A stretch of DNA of 52,335 nucleotides from an uncultured bacterium (GCA_905211505.1 CAJMAX010000002.1:1-52335), one strand, 5' to 3'; positions 16,299-25,106 are shown, counted from the stretch's first letter. Translations and numbers: made by a program. Notes: generated by a model from the letters alone, not told the origin.

Positions 16299-17099
16299 TT
16301 ATATTTTTAATAATGAGACGTCATTTCCAAGTTTAATTTCAAATGCTGTATTTTCTGGTATTTGAATTTCTTTTCCGGGAAGAAAGAAGCAGATAATCGG
16401 GGCTAAGAGTAAATCTGCAACTTGTAGTATAGCTCCACCTGCGTAGTAGAATGGCCTTAATGGAGTTTTTATGCTTTCGCAGCTATACTGACATGGATCT
16501 TTGTATACTTTATCTATAGTTACTGTACCTTTGTCTGCGACATCTGCAAGATTATCAAGATATATAGTGGCACCTGCTAAGACTCCTAAAAAAATCTGTT
16601 TTTTACCCATTTTTGATATGTACGCAGTTGCAGGATATGTTACATTATCAACTTTGATTTTATTGATTTCAAGTTTTAGGGTGCTGCTTCTTCCGCCTGC
16701 TCTGGGTGGCTTGTTTTCGATAATCTCACCTGTGAATTTTACTTCTGAGGGTTCTTTATTTTCGAAAATATTAACATTGCCTACTGATTCAAAGTCAATG
16801 AGTGTACCAACCGGAGTATCAGAAGACATAGGCTGTTGTGATCTGACTATAAATGTTCTCCCTTTGTCTAGTCTTATAGCTTCTAATTCTTTACCCTCAA
16901 GACAGCCAAATGGATGATTAATTATATTTTTGAATTGTTCGTCTATTCCTTGTGTGGTATTTACAAGGGGGCAAGATGAGAGAATTTTTTCCTCATTCAA
17001 ATCCGGTGTATTTTCTGGAATTAAGTTTGTTGTCTCGGTGCAAATTGCAAAATTTTTGCACAGCAAAATAGTGAATAGCAATATTACTATTTTTTTCAT
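16299..17099 (-). CDS. Exported protein resembling the C-terminal part of the SLH protein
   Basis: The 266-residue protein has a signal peptide (MKKIVILLFTILLCKNFAIC) whose Cys20 might be lipidated, though the lipobox is poor. The order of elements matches the C-terminal half of the SLH protein at 13206. A beta-rich stretch (VGTLIDFESV, VKFTGEIIEN, STLKLEINKIKVDNVTYPATAY) comes first, then hydrophobic segments (IFLGVLAGATIYL and LLLAPIICFFLPG), then IPENTAFEIKLGNDVSL. AAGGAG is 10 nt before the ATG. It may be an outer-membrane or periplasmic component; no named family is assigned. Confidence 0.6.
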   Translation of the reverse strand: MKKIVILLFTILLCKNFAICTETTNLIPENTPDLNEEKILSSCPLVNTTQGIDEQFKNIINHPFGCLEGKELEAIRLDKGRTFIVRSQQPMSSDTPVGTLIDFESVGNVNIFENKEPSEVKFTGEIIENKPPRAGGRSSTLKLEINKIKVDNVTYPATAYISKMGKKQIFLGVLAGATIYLDNLADVADKGTVTIDKVYKDPCQYSCESIKTPLRPFYYAGGAILQVADLLLAPIICFFLPGKEIQIPENTAFEIKLGNDVSLLKI

Positions 17100-17237
17100 A
17101 AATTAAATACTCCTTTTAAAAATGTGGTTTTATTTTGTTAGGGGTGGGGGGTAAATTCCCATCGTGTATATTAAGAATATCAGATAATAAAGATAAAGAA
17201 TCGTATAAAAAATGTATTGCAAACATTATTTAAAATT

Positions 17238-17275
17238 TTTTTATTTAAAAAAGCCATCAATAAAATTGATGGCTT
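17238..17275 (-). terminator. Intrinsic terminator of the glycine-zipper gene
   Basis: On the minus strand AAGCCATCAAT-ttt-ATTGATGGCTT is followed by a T run. It lies 25 nt after the stop of the 497-aa gene. Confidence 0.85.
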
Positions 17276-17299
17276 AGTCTGGGTTGCATTTATATAATC

Positions 17300-18793
17300 T
17301 TAAGATACCTGTTGGAAATTCATTCCTGGAAAGTTCATTTTTGCTGGATCTACATATGCAAATGTGTTTTTGAAATAAATATCATTAGAATATGGATTTG
17401 TGTTAAAGTTGTTCATTGTATAAAGATTGTTCATCATATATGGATTGAAGTTGTTCATCGCATAAAGGTTGTTTGTCATGTATGGATTGAATCCATATAT
17501 AGGATTGTACATCGGAGTTTGAATATTTGCTTGTTGTTCTTTTCTTTCTTCAGTTTTAGATGTACCTTGAGGTTCTGTATCTTCTGTTATTTTTTCTTTT
17601 TCGGTTTTATTTTGCGCTAATAATTCTTGAGATTTTACATCAGCTTGTTGAGGTGATTCTTTGGCTTGCGCAGTTTGAACATTTTGCTGTGTTCGAACTG
17701 CTTCTTCAAGATTGATTTCGCAGCCAATGATTCCTTCAAGGGCTTTTTTTGCGGCCATGTCGTCTTCTGTAAGTTCTCCGTTAGCGGCTCTGGTTACAAG
17801 TTGTTCATAAGAAGCCAGTGCTAGTTCATTTAACGTTTGAGCATCGGAATTAGCTTGTTGCGCAATTTGGTTGGCAGCTTCTTGTTCGGCAAGTTCAGTT
17901 TCGCTTGGTCCGATTACTTTATCTGCAGCTTTACTTGCTAAGAAACTTCCTACGAATCCGCCGACAAGTCCAATAGCTCCGCCAACAACAGTTCCTATTG
18001 GTCCGCAGAAACTTCCTATAACAGCTCCTGCTTTAGCTCCAAGTGCTGAACCTGCTGCCCATCCTGCAACTTCACATCCTGTTTTTGCTGCGGTTTTGCC
18101 AAGTTGTTTAAAGCCTTTTTCTGTGCTCAAGCCAAATGCAGGAACTACATCTGTTAAAACTCCTAAGCCTAAAGAAATTGCAGCAAACCCTGCATTCCCT
18201 TTTATTCCTTTTAGTAGGCCTCTGAATTTTCCTGATTTTGCGGCTAATTCTTTTGTAGCTTTTGAAAGTTTTGTTATACCTGTTGCATTTTTAATTGTTC
18301 TTAATTTGCTTCCGTTTGCCATTTGGGATGCAACTTTAGTATTATAATTCTTTAATGTTTCAAGTGCTTGTTTTGCTTCAATTTGCTTTAAGCTTTTTGT
18401 AAAATCTTTTCCTTTGGCTAATGCTTTCTGAACTTCTGTTTGAAGTGCTGCATTTTTAGGTAATTTTGTTTTTTTATCTGTTTTCCCTGCTTGTTGAGCA
18501 ATTTTTTCAAGTTCAGCTTTGCTTGTTACTTCGGTTGCACCTGTCCATTTGTTTTTTGCAGAGTTCACTAGATTTTTTTGATTCTGTGCATCATTTGCTA
18601 ATTTTTTGAATCCGCCTTTTAAGTCTTTTCTGTTTTGATATGCCCAAACACTGCCGGAAATCCCGCCCATTAACGCAGTTCCTGCAACAATGCCTGACGA
18701 TTCTTCCTGTTTATTGATGCTTGCACCGATTACATATTTTGATAAATCTTGAACATTTCTATTTTGATTTACAGACAAATTACTAAAACTCAT
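17300..18793 (-). CDS. Glycine-zipper protein with Asn/Tyr/Met-rich tail
   Basis: The 497-residue protein is unrecognised but has clear architecture. The N-terminus is polar with a short Gly-rich hydrophobic segment (GIVAGTALMGGISGSVWAY, about 35-53). A Lys/Ala-rich helical region (60-200) follows, then a Gly/Ala-zipper of about 70 residues (GWAAGSALGAKAGAVIGSF onward, about 245-300). A Gln/Glu-rich segment comes next, then an Asn/Tyr/Met-rich C-terminal tail with near-repeats of NPYMxNNLYxMNNF. Glycine zippers pack in membranes or oligomers. The tail motif NPYSNDI recurs as NPYSDDI in the next gene, which also shares the zipper, so the two are paralogues. No signal peptide is seen. Confidence 0.65.
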   Translation of the reverse strand: MSFSNLSVNQNRNVQDLSKYVIGASINKQEESSGIVAGTALMGGISGSVWAYQNRKDLKGGFKKLANDAQNQKNLVNSAKNKWTGATEVTSKAELEKIAQQAGKTDKKTKLPKNAALQTEVQKALAKGKDFTKSLKQIEAKQALETLKNYNTKVASQMANGSKLRTIKNATGITKLSKATKELAAKSGKFRGLLKGIKGNAGFAAISLGLGVLTDVVPAFGLSTEKGFKQLGKTAAKTGCEVAGWAAGSALGAKAGAVIGSFCGPIGTVVGGAIGLVGGFVGSFLASKAADKVIGPSETELAEQEAANQIAQQANSDAQTLNELALASYEQLVTRAANGELTEDDMAAKKALEGIIGCEINLEEAVRTQQNVQTAQAKESPQQADVKSQELLAQNKTEKEKITEDTEPQGTSKTEERKEQQANIQTPMYNPIYGFNPYMTNNLYAMNNFNPYMMNNLYTMNNFNTNPYSNDIYFKNTFAYVDPAKMNFPGMNFQQVS

Positions 18794-18884
18794 TTTTCTT
18801 CCCCATTTTATCCCCTGTATATTATTTAAGTTTTTTTCTAGTTATAAATTGCTTAAATTTTTGCTGTAAGGTTAATATTTCTTA

Positions 18885-18926
18885 ATAAAAATCAGGAGCT
18901 TGAATTTTCAAACTCCTGATTTTGAA
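18885..18926 (-). terminator. Intrinsic terminator of the 263-aa glycine-zipper gene
   Basis: AAATCAGGAG/CTCCTGATTT with an inner TTGAA/TTCAA stem; the T run is on the minus strand, 13 nt after the stop codon. Confidence 0.82.
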
Positions 18927-18938
18927 TTTATATTTATA

Positions 18939-19730
18939 TTAGGCTAATGTATTAAAGTTTAGTTGCTGCATCATTATATCATCGGAATATGGATTTGCTG
19001 AATAATCGTTATAACCGTACATAGGGTTTGTCATTCCTTGAGCTCCATATGGATTTGTTCCTTGAAATGCTGTTTGTTGAGCAGCTTGTTGCTGCATAGC
19101 TTCTTGAGCTTGCATTTCAGCATCCATTTTCTTTTCAGAATAAGATTTTCCTACAATTTTACTTGTTAACCATTCACCTGCTACCCAACCAACAAGGCTA
19201 CCGATACCAGGACAAATTGCAGACCCTACTGCTGCGCCGAGGGCGCCTCCTGCAAGTCTTGAACCTGTTTTTAATGTTTCTTTTACACCTTGTCCAATAC
19301 CTTGTTCTTTGGTTGCTGTCAAAATATTAGGTAGTTCAAATGCTATAGTAAGAATTGCACCAATGAATGGCATTTTTTTGACAATTCCTTTTTTTAAACC
19401 TTTGAGGCCTCCCCAAATTTTATTTTTTCCGGCAGCTTTAGCTGCATCGTAACCTTCTTTCGTTGCTGTACTTATATCTTTAGGTGTTGATTTTAAATTG
19501 TTAAATAATCTTTTGAAAAAGCCACCTTCAGTATCTTTCTTAAGTTTTATGTCATCTTCTAAAGCTAAAAAACCAGCCTTAGCTTTATCATAAAGAGAAC
19601 CATCTACCTTTCTCGCTGCTTCTCCGATTAAATCACTACCTGTTCCCAACATCATTTCAGGTGTAACATTTGCAATTCTTCTTGCATAATCAAGCACCTT
19701 AGTTTTAGGTATCATTGATACTAAATTCAT
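18939..19730 (-). CDS. Glycine-zipper protein, paralogue of the 497-aa protein
   Basis: The 263-residue protein has a polar N-terminal half rich in Lys, Ala and Asp. A hydrophobic segment (MPFIGAILTIAFELPNIL, about 118-135) precedes a Gly/Ala zipper (AGGALGAAVGSAICPGIGSL, about 160-180). Then come a Gln-rich stretch (QAQEAMQQQAAQQ) and a tail with NPYGAQGMTNPMYGYN and NPYSDDI. Zipper and tail resemble the 497-aa product immediately downstream, so they probably arose by duplication. It has its own terminator. Function is unknown; oligomerisation or membrane insertion through the zipper is plausible. Confidence 0.62.
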   Translation of the reverse strand: MNLVSMIPKTKVLDYARRIANVTPEMMLGTGSDLIGEAARKVDGSLYDKAKAGFLALEDDIKLKKDTEGGFFKRLFNNLKSTPKDISTATKEGYDAAKAAGKNKIWGGLKGLKKGIVKKMPFIGAILTIAFELPNILTATKEQGIGQGVKETLKTGSRLAGGALGAAVGSAICPGIGSLVGWVAGEWLTSKIVGKSYSEKKMDAEMQAQEAMQQQAAQQTAFQGTNPYGAQGMTNPMYGYNDYSANPYSDDIMMQQLNFNTLA

Positions 19731-19853
19731 AACTTACCACCTTTTTAATACACAATTAATTTCTAACCTACATATTTATAAACAAAAATATTATTTAGAA
19801 ATTGATTAATTTTTTAATCAGCTTAAAGAAACTTAATATTACTCTATTTTGAG

Positions 19854-19886
19854 CAAAAAAAATACCACTTTGTATAATCAAGTGGC
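19854..19886 (-). terminator. Intrinsic terminator of the coiled-coil gene
   Basis: CCACTT/AAGTGG stem with a 9-nt loop and an eight-T run on the minus strand, about 50 nt beyond the stop at 19938. Confidence 0.65.
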
Positions 19887-19937
19887 AGGGAAAAGTTACG
19901 AAAATTAAATGTGTAGGGGAAATATAAATAAATAATT

Positions 19938-21413
19938 TTATGCGTTAAATGTATTAAATGTTTTTTCAACGTTTTTGCTGATGACTTTTTTAACTGAATC
20001 ATATTCGGTTTGTAATGCAGAATGTTCAGCTTCAAGTTTGTTTAATTGCATATCAAATTGTTTTTCCTGATGTTCAATTTTATCAAGACTTGTTTGATAT
20101 TCTTGTTCAGCCACAGCAATTGCGGATTTGTCTTCTTTTTCGGTTATTGATTCGTCATCATCAAGAGTAGTGCCGACGAAACTTTTTTCAGTTGTTGAAT
20201 AGTAAGATAAGAATAATTCGCCGGATTTTAATCTGTTTAATAGCCAGTTTGAATCTTTGAAATTCTTTTCATCGTCAGTAGTTGTATAACCACAGGTTCT
20301 CATTTCATTAAAAATGTTTTTATAATAGTTTATTTGAACTGCATCATATTTTAAATTTCCATTTGTTGTGGTTCCTGAATTTTGGTTATTATAATATGCT
20401 TCAGTTAAAGCTACAGCGTAATCATATAATTCTCTTTGCGCAGTAGTTGTACCTTCATAATTAAGAGCTTTAGGTTCATCTGTTACAGTATATATAATTC
20501 CGCTTTCTGATTTATATTGATTAGTGTTTTTATCAACTAATGTTAAATAGTTTTTTTGATCTTCGCTAACGATTGCTTGTCCGTTAGGACCTTCACTTGC
20601 ATATAGAACTTCTGTTTCTACTTTTTCACCATCGGCATTTGTGTAGGTGAATTTTTTGTCAGCAGTATTATAAGTTACATCAAAAAGTTGAGTGTAATCA
20701 TCTGTTCCTTGTTGTTCTTTTGTTTGGTAGAATACTCCTATTTTTTTATCACCGTTTTCGTCAGTATATTCTCGGGCTTCTACTGTGTTTCTGTTTGTGT
20801 AGTAACCTTTGCTGTCTTTGTATAGATTTAATGTTTCTTGTCCATCAGCAGTTGCGGCATATGCTGTATTGTAAGTCGGATAGCCATCAAAAGATTCATC
20901 ACTGAATGATTTGTAACCAAAGCCTAAAATATGTTGACTATCAGCATCATCAATACTTTTTCCTACAGATTCTAAATATCTGTCCCAAGCATTATGGATA
21001 GCTTCTTCTGATTCTTCGTGTTTTGAAACATCAATATTAGCCTGTGTTAATTTTAAGTCTCTTAAAAATTTATTAAAATCACCATTGTTCTCTTTAAAAG
21101 CTTTTGCAACTTCGTTTGTAACGAGAACTTTTCCGTTTTTATCTTTTACAAGATATTGCTTCCCGGAAGCAACAGTGTTACAACCTGTTATTTGATTATA
21201 TGTAATATCTGCATAAGTTGCTTCGGTGCCGTTGTAGCCGGTTAGAACCTGATACTTAGTTTGGCTTAAGGCTTCTAAATATGCACTATTAATTTGATCG
21301 GTGCGATCGGCAAGACGCTGTTTAGAATATGCAATTGACTGTTGAGCAAATTCATTATTTGACAGTCTTGCTGTCATAAATAATAATTTTCCTTGTGAAG
21401 ATGCCAAGCCCAT
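19938..21413 (-). CDS. Large protein with conserved MGLASSQ start and C-terminal coiled coil
   Basis: A 491-residue protein. The N-terminus MGLASSQGKLLFMTARLSNN is helical and resembles a family I have seen in this lineage but cannot name. The middle (90-400) is polar, rich in Tyr, Asp, Thr and Asn. The last 70 residues form a charged coiled coil (EHQEKQFDMQLNKLEAEHSA) ending in KNVEKTFNTF. No signal peptide or membrane segment is present. Helical ends around a variable middle recall flagellin-like or secretion-filament proteins, but that is only an analogy. The ATG at 21413 has AAAGGAAAG 9 nt upstream; a TTG at 21434 is less likely. Confidence 0.65.
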   Translation of the reverse strand: MGLASSQGKLLFMTARLSNNEFAQQSIAYSKQRLADRTDQINSAYLEALSQTKYQVLTGYNGTEATYADITYNQITGCNTVASGKQYLVKDKNGKVLVTNEVAKAFKENNGDFNKFLRDLKLTQANIDVSKHEESEEAIHNAWDRYLESVGKSIDDADSQHILGFGYKSFSDESFDGYPTYNTAYAATADGQETLNLYKDSKGYYTNRNTVEAREYTDENGDKKIGVFYQTKEQQGTDDYTQLFDVTYNTADKKFTYTNADGEKVETEVLYASEGPNGQAIVSEDQKNYLTLVDKNTNQYKSESGIIYTVTDEPKALNYEGTTTAQRELYDYAVALTEAYYNNQNSGTTTNGNLKYDAVQINYYKNIFNEMRTCGYTTTDDEKNFKDSNWLLNRLKSGELFLSYYSTTEKSFVGTTLDDDESITEKEDKSAIAVAEQEYQTSLDKIEHQEKQFDMQLNKLEAEHSALQTEYDSVKKVISKNVEKTFNTFNA

Positions 21414-21519
21414 TTCAGTGTTCTTTCCTTTCAATAATTTCCGTAGCTTTAATTGTATTTACGGCGTATTAGTTATTGAACTTTAGAAATTAAATTGAAA
21501 TGTTAAATATTTGTAACAT

Positions 21520-23391
21520 TTATAGTGCATTGATATTATTCTCGGCAAAATATAGTCTAAGGAAAAAACAGGCAACGTGCTGTACTGAATCTACTCTTAC
21601 CCATTGTCTTGTCGCTTTAAATCTTATGGAATATTTTGATTTTTCGGGATTTAAATGGGCATAATTGTTTTTTTCAGAGTTAAATAAAAACATTTGAGAC
21701 AGTGCTGCTTTTCTGCAGGCATGAAGATATTTTTCTGCAAGTTCATTTTTTTGTAATTTTTTTGCAAGATAGTATGCTGCAATTAGCCCTTCTGAGCGTG
21801 CTCCATCCTGATAAAAATGGTCCCCGTAGTTGTAATAAAAGGCTCCTTCATAATCTATATATGGTGAATCATCTTTTTTATAAGATTTTTCAATCATTGT
21901 ATCTGCGTCTCTGAATACAAAATTTATATAGTTATCTTTGATAAAATCAGGGTTGTTCGTCCATTCTTCTATTGCTTGCATTAGCCAGCTGTCTGACGGT
22001 AGTGGGGTAAATAAATCCGCATAAATCTCAGGTCTTTCATTTACGATCCAATCTAGAGCCAGTTTACCTTTTTCAGTAACTATATTTGTCAGTTCCTCGT
22101 CTTCTTTAAAATAATTTGCGAATAAGGCAAGCCCAAGCAGGGCTTCTCCAGGATAATAGAATGAAAATGTTGCTCTTCTTTCTTCGTCAGACATATTTAT
22201 GAGTTCATTTCCATTTTGTACATTTGGATTTATAAAGTAACCGAGCATTTCTCCGGTTTTGTGGATTCTTGAAAGTATATGTCTAACGTATTTTTTGATG
22301 AATTCATCATATGATTTGTCGTTTGTTTCGCATCGGTATTTCATCATTGCTATAAGAATCATTCCTGTACCGCCGAGCTTTGCTTTCTTATTATAAAAAA
22401 CGTATGCTCCTGTTCCATAGTCAGTATTGTGTTCTTTTGTTATTGTTGTAATAAAATCCAGTCCTTTTTTTGCAGCATTAAGATATTTGAAGTCTTTTGT
22501 AAGCTGGAATGCTCTGATAAGGGTTATTATTCCGCCACAGTGTCTCAGGTCATTGTAGTAGAGGTTATCTTCCGGAGCATTCGGGTGTTCATGGTCTTTG
22601 TAGTTATCATCTTTGCAATCGTAATAATATAAATATCTGCCATCATCTTTAATGTTTTTTATTATCCAATTTGCACCTTTTAATGCCTGTTCTTTAATTT
22701 CTTCAGTAGTGTATTCGTATAAAATATTGCCTCTATACAGTGGAAGTATTTCATCTTGGTAAGTTATAAATGTTTTGCTATTTATAATGAAACATTCATG
22801 AGGTGTGTCTTTTAAAATGGAAATTCTTTCTGAAATTTTATTTGTCAGGTTTTTTATATGTGTTTTTCTAATGATTGTATTCAGTACGGATTTTAAATCC
22901 ATTTGACTGTTTACCCAAGCATCTGTTGGCATATAGATATATGGAGTTTTATCAATTATAAATTTTAGTCCGGTAATACCCGGTTCAAAACGAGTTTCGC
23001 TAAATTCAAAATGAGTCAACTGACTTAGTTGTACCGGAGTTTGATCTGTTATATATTCAAGCATTATTCTGCATTTATCTGAATTTTGAATATCGAATTT
23101 GTTGAATAACTTATGTTTTTTTAATTGCTCAATGTCTCTGTTTAGGGTTTCTTCAAGTGTTTTTCTGCAAGAACCCCAGCGAATAGGTTTTAATCCCTCT
23201 TGAAATAGTGTGATATACGCAAATGTTATATTAGGATTGAATTTTATTATTTTATCAATGTTTAAATCTCTTATAGAGAGGTTTGTTGTTGAGTTGAGAG
23301 CTCTTCTTATTCTTTTTAAAAGTTCGTTTATTTCTGAAAAATCTTGTTTGTAGTATTCTCTTTCTTTATTGTTTTGGGTTTCAAAATTCAT
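21520..23391 (-). CDS. Two-domain protein with C-terminal (alpha/alpha)6-barrel-like region
   Basis: The 623-residue cytosolic protein seems to have two domains. Residues 55-200 include RWGSCRKTLEETLNRDIEQL and a SETRFEPGITGLKFII block, faintly reminiscent of AMMECR1-type domains. Residues 235-620 carry repeated helical hairpins typical of six-hairpin glycosidases or epimerases (ALKGANWIIKNIKDDGRYLY, LGGTGMILIAMM, YYPGEALLGLALF, GARSEGLIAAYYL). Aromatic and acidic residues recur at hairpin ends. A carbohydrate-active role is plausible but unproved. No signal peptide is present. It stands alone between the coiled-coil gene and the divergent GGDEF gene. Confidence 0.55.
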   Translation of the reverse strand: MNFETQNNKEREYYKQDFSEINELLKRIRRALNSTTNLSIRDLNIDKIIKFNPNITFAYITLFQEGLKPIRWGSCRKTLEETLNRDIEQLKKHKLFNKFDIQNSDKCRIMLEYITDQTPVQLSQLTHFEFSETRFEPGITGLKFIIDKTPYIYMPTDAWVNSQMDLKSVLNTIIRKTHIKNLTNKISERISILKDTPHECFIINSKTFITYQDEILPLYRGNILYEYTTEEIKEQALKGANWIIKNIKDDGRYLYYYDCKDDNYKDHEHPNAPEDNLYYNDLRHCGGIITLIRAFQLTKDFKYLNAAKKGLDFITTITKEHNTDYGTGAYVFYNKKAKLGGTGMILIAMMKYRCETNDKSYDEFIKKYVRHILSRIHKTGEMLGYFINPNVQNGNELINMSDEERRATFSFYYPGEALLGLALFANYFKEDEELTNIVTEKGKLALDWIVNERPEIYADLFTPLPSDSWLMQAIEEWTNNPDFIKDNYINFVFRDADTMIEKSYKKDDSPYIDYEGAFYYNYGDHFYQDGARSEGLIAAYYLAKKLQKNELAEKYLHACRKAALSQMFLFNSEKNNYAHLNPEKSKYSIRFKATRQWVRVDSVQHVACFFLRLYFAENNINAL

Positions 23392-23557
23392 AAATATTTA
23401 TTCCTTGTTCAAATAATAATATATTTTAGCATTTTAGTGTTTAAATTCCCCATCTTTTTGATTGATTTCTTAGTTGTGAGTAAATAAAATATTAAAAAAC
23501 GTAACAATTTTGCTAGCTTGAAAACAATGTGTTAATTTATTAATGAAAGGATATTAT

Positions 23558-24430
23558 ATGAAAAATATAGTTATATATACAGATAAAAATTCATCGGCAC
23601 TGGCAGAAACTCTTTCTACCATTGAAGATTCTAATGTTAGATTGGAAAACGCTGCAAATTTAAAAGATTATGAAACATTAAACCCGGGAGTAATTATCAT
23701 TGAAAGCGTTCCTGATATTAAAGACGTTTTGATGGTGTTGAAATTTAAATCACCAGTAATCTTTATTGGAGAAACTTTCAAAGGCTCAACTGTTAGAGCT
23801 GTTGCTTTTGATTATATTAAAACTCCTGTAGATAATCAGGAATTGATTATTCGTGTAAAAAATATGTTAAAAATCAGAGAATTGAGAGATAAATTGAGAA
23901 CTCTTTCTACAACTGATGAATTAACAGGTTTACATAACAGAAAATATTTGCTTGAACGTATGGAGCAGGAAATTTCTCGTTCAAAACGTTATGGCAATGC
24001 TCTTTCTGTATTGTTATTTGATTTAGACTTTTTCAAGGTTGTAAATGATATTTACGGTTACGAATGGGGCGATGTTTTACTTAAATCCATTGCAGATAAA
24101 TTAAAAGGTTTAATTAGAAAAGAAGATATTTTAACACGTTATGGTGACGAAGAGTTTATAGTTGTTCTTCCTAATACTTCTGAAGATAATGCGTTTTTAT
24201 TTGCAGAAAGATTCAGAAAAGATATTGAGAAAATGGAATTTATTCCAGCCGGTGAAGAAGAACGTCATCCTATTACGATATCCGGTGGAATTTCAACATT
24301 CCCTTGCTTACCTGATACAGAGGAAGATGCAAACACTATTATTCGTTATGCAGAACACGCGTTATACAATGCTAAAAAACGCGGAAAAAATAAAATTGTA
24401 CAATTCTCTCATTTGAATTTGGGAGAATAG
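23558..24430 (+). CDS. GGDEF-domain protein with altered signature
   Basis: The 290-residue protein has an N-terminal receiver-like region without a clear phospho-acceptor motif (about 1-115) and a C-terminal GGDEF domain (120-285). Metal-binding LLFDLDFFKVVNDIYGY is present, but the signature reads RYGDEEF (about 194-200), with Asp replacing the second Gly of GGEEF. The usual His of the YGH-x2-GD segment is Tyr. Diguanylate cyclases make c-di-GMP from GTP; these changes may lower or abolish activity and leave a GTP- or c-di-GMP-sensing role. The ATG at 23558 has AAGGA 6 nt upstream. A terminator follows at 24502. Confidence 0.82.
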   Translation: MKNIVIYTDKNSSALAETLSTIEDSNVRLENAANLKDYETLNPGVIIIESVPDIKDVLMVLKFKSPVIFIGETFKGSTVRAVAFDYIKTPVDNQELIIRVKNMLKIRELRDKLRTLSTTDELTGLHNRKYLLERMEQEISRSKRYGNALSVLLFDLDFFKVVNDIYGYEWGDVLLKSIADKLKGLIRKEDILTRYGDEEFIVVLPNTSEDNAFLFAERFRKDIEKMEFIPAGEEERHPITISGGISTFPCLPDTEEDANTIIRYAEHALYNAKKRGKNKIVQFSHLNLGE

Positions 24431-24501
24431 CAGATATTCTGATTTTTCAGGATATGCAAAAAATCCTTTCTGAACACTTACATAGTGTAAATCTGGTTAA
24501 T

Positions 24502-24530
24502 AGGCGGTAACATCACTACCGCCTTTTGTT
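24502..24530 (+). terminator. Intrinsic terminator of the GGDEF gene
   Basis: GGCGGTA-acatcac-TACCGCC followed by TTTT, 70 nt after the stop codon. Confidence 0.82.
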
Positions 24531-24629
24531 TTGCATAATGTTTATTATGGGTAACATTAAGGAAGGTTCGGAAACGTAGTTTCTGATGACTCGTATTATT
24601 AGGTCGCGAGTTTCTTTTTCTTGGCTTAC

Positions 24630-24665
24630 ATTCTTTTTCTTTGCTTCGCAACAAAGAAAAAGAAT
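24630..24665. repeat. Perfect 14-bp-arm hairpin inside the element
   Basis: ATTCTTTTTCTTTG and CAAAGAAAAAGAAT flank an 8-nt loop; a CTTAC/GTAAG pair extends it with a one-base bulge. Confidence 0.75.
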
Positions 24666-25016
24666 CGTAAGTGCGGGTTTGGGTATGCACAATACCCAAT
24701 ATATAAATATTTAAAACTAGAAAAATTATCTGTTCGTTTCTGATGGGTCTTCCAGACGAGCCTGAATTGCTTCGTTCGCGTTAAACGGGACTTTCGGCAA
24801 GGCTCAACGCCCTGACCGTACGCCCTCTGCTCACTTGCATTTTGATGGCAAAAGTGCCTCAAAACCAGAGTCCTGAACTTCGCTCACTAATCAATTGTAA
24901 AATTCAACCTGAGGCAAGCAAACTCGCTTCGCTCAAACAAAGCTTGCCTTTGTTGTTGTTTCATTAACATTGATTGCTCGCTCTCGTTGAGGACTCAAAT
25001 TGAATTATATAATAAA

Positions 25017-25055
25017 AGAGATTCTTCTGTCGCACGCTCCCTCAGAATGACATTA
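25017..25055. repeat. REP-like repeat copy
   Basis: AGAGATTCTT ... CTCAGAATGACATTA, related to the copy at 6544-6573, near the right end of the inverted-repeat element. Confidence 0.5.
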
Positions 25056-25106
25056 AATGGTGCTACCCATAATAAACATTATGTAATGGGATTTTAATAA
25101 TAAGGG

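Larger units (their letters stand above)
24534..25083. mobile_element. MITE-like noncoding element with 20-bp terminal inverted repeats
   Basis: CATAATGTTTATTATGGGTA (24534-24553) is exactly complementary to 25064-25083. The 550 bp between and including them is visibly richer in GC than the flanks and holds no credible gene. Inside are a 14-bp-arm hairpin (24630-24665), a GGCAAGC/GCTTGCC hairpin near 24915-24945, an inverted GAGTCCT/AGGACTC pair, and a REP-like fragment at 25017-25055. Terminal repeats plus no ORF suggest a non-autonomous element. I see no unambiguous target-site duplication. It fills the otherwise empty 676-nt gap between the GGDEF gene and the TIGR02757 gene. Confidence 0.55.

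Noticed and set aside
17871..18347. 158-codon + strand frame, Pro/Ala-rich
   Set aside because: Antisense of the Gly/Ala-rich zipper segment; composition mirrors the sense strand.
24626..24862. 78-codon minus-strand frame in the inverted-repeat element
   Set aside because: No RBS, odd composition (Arg/Lys/Gln-rich), and it covers a structured repeat; it is probably a by-chance frame in repetitive DNA.
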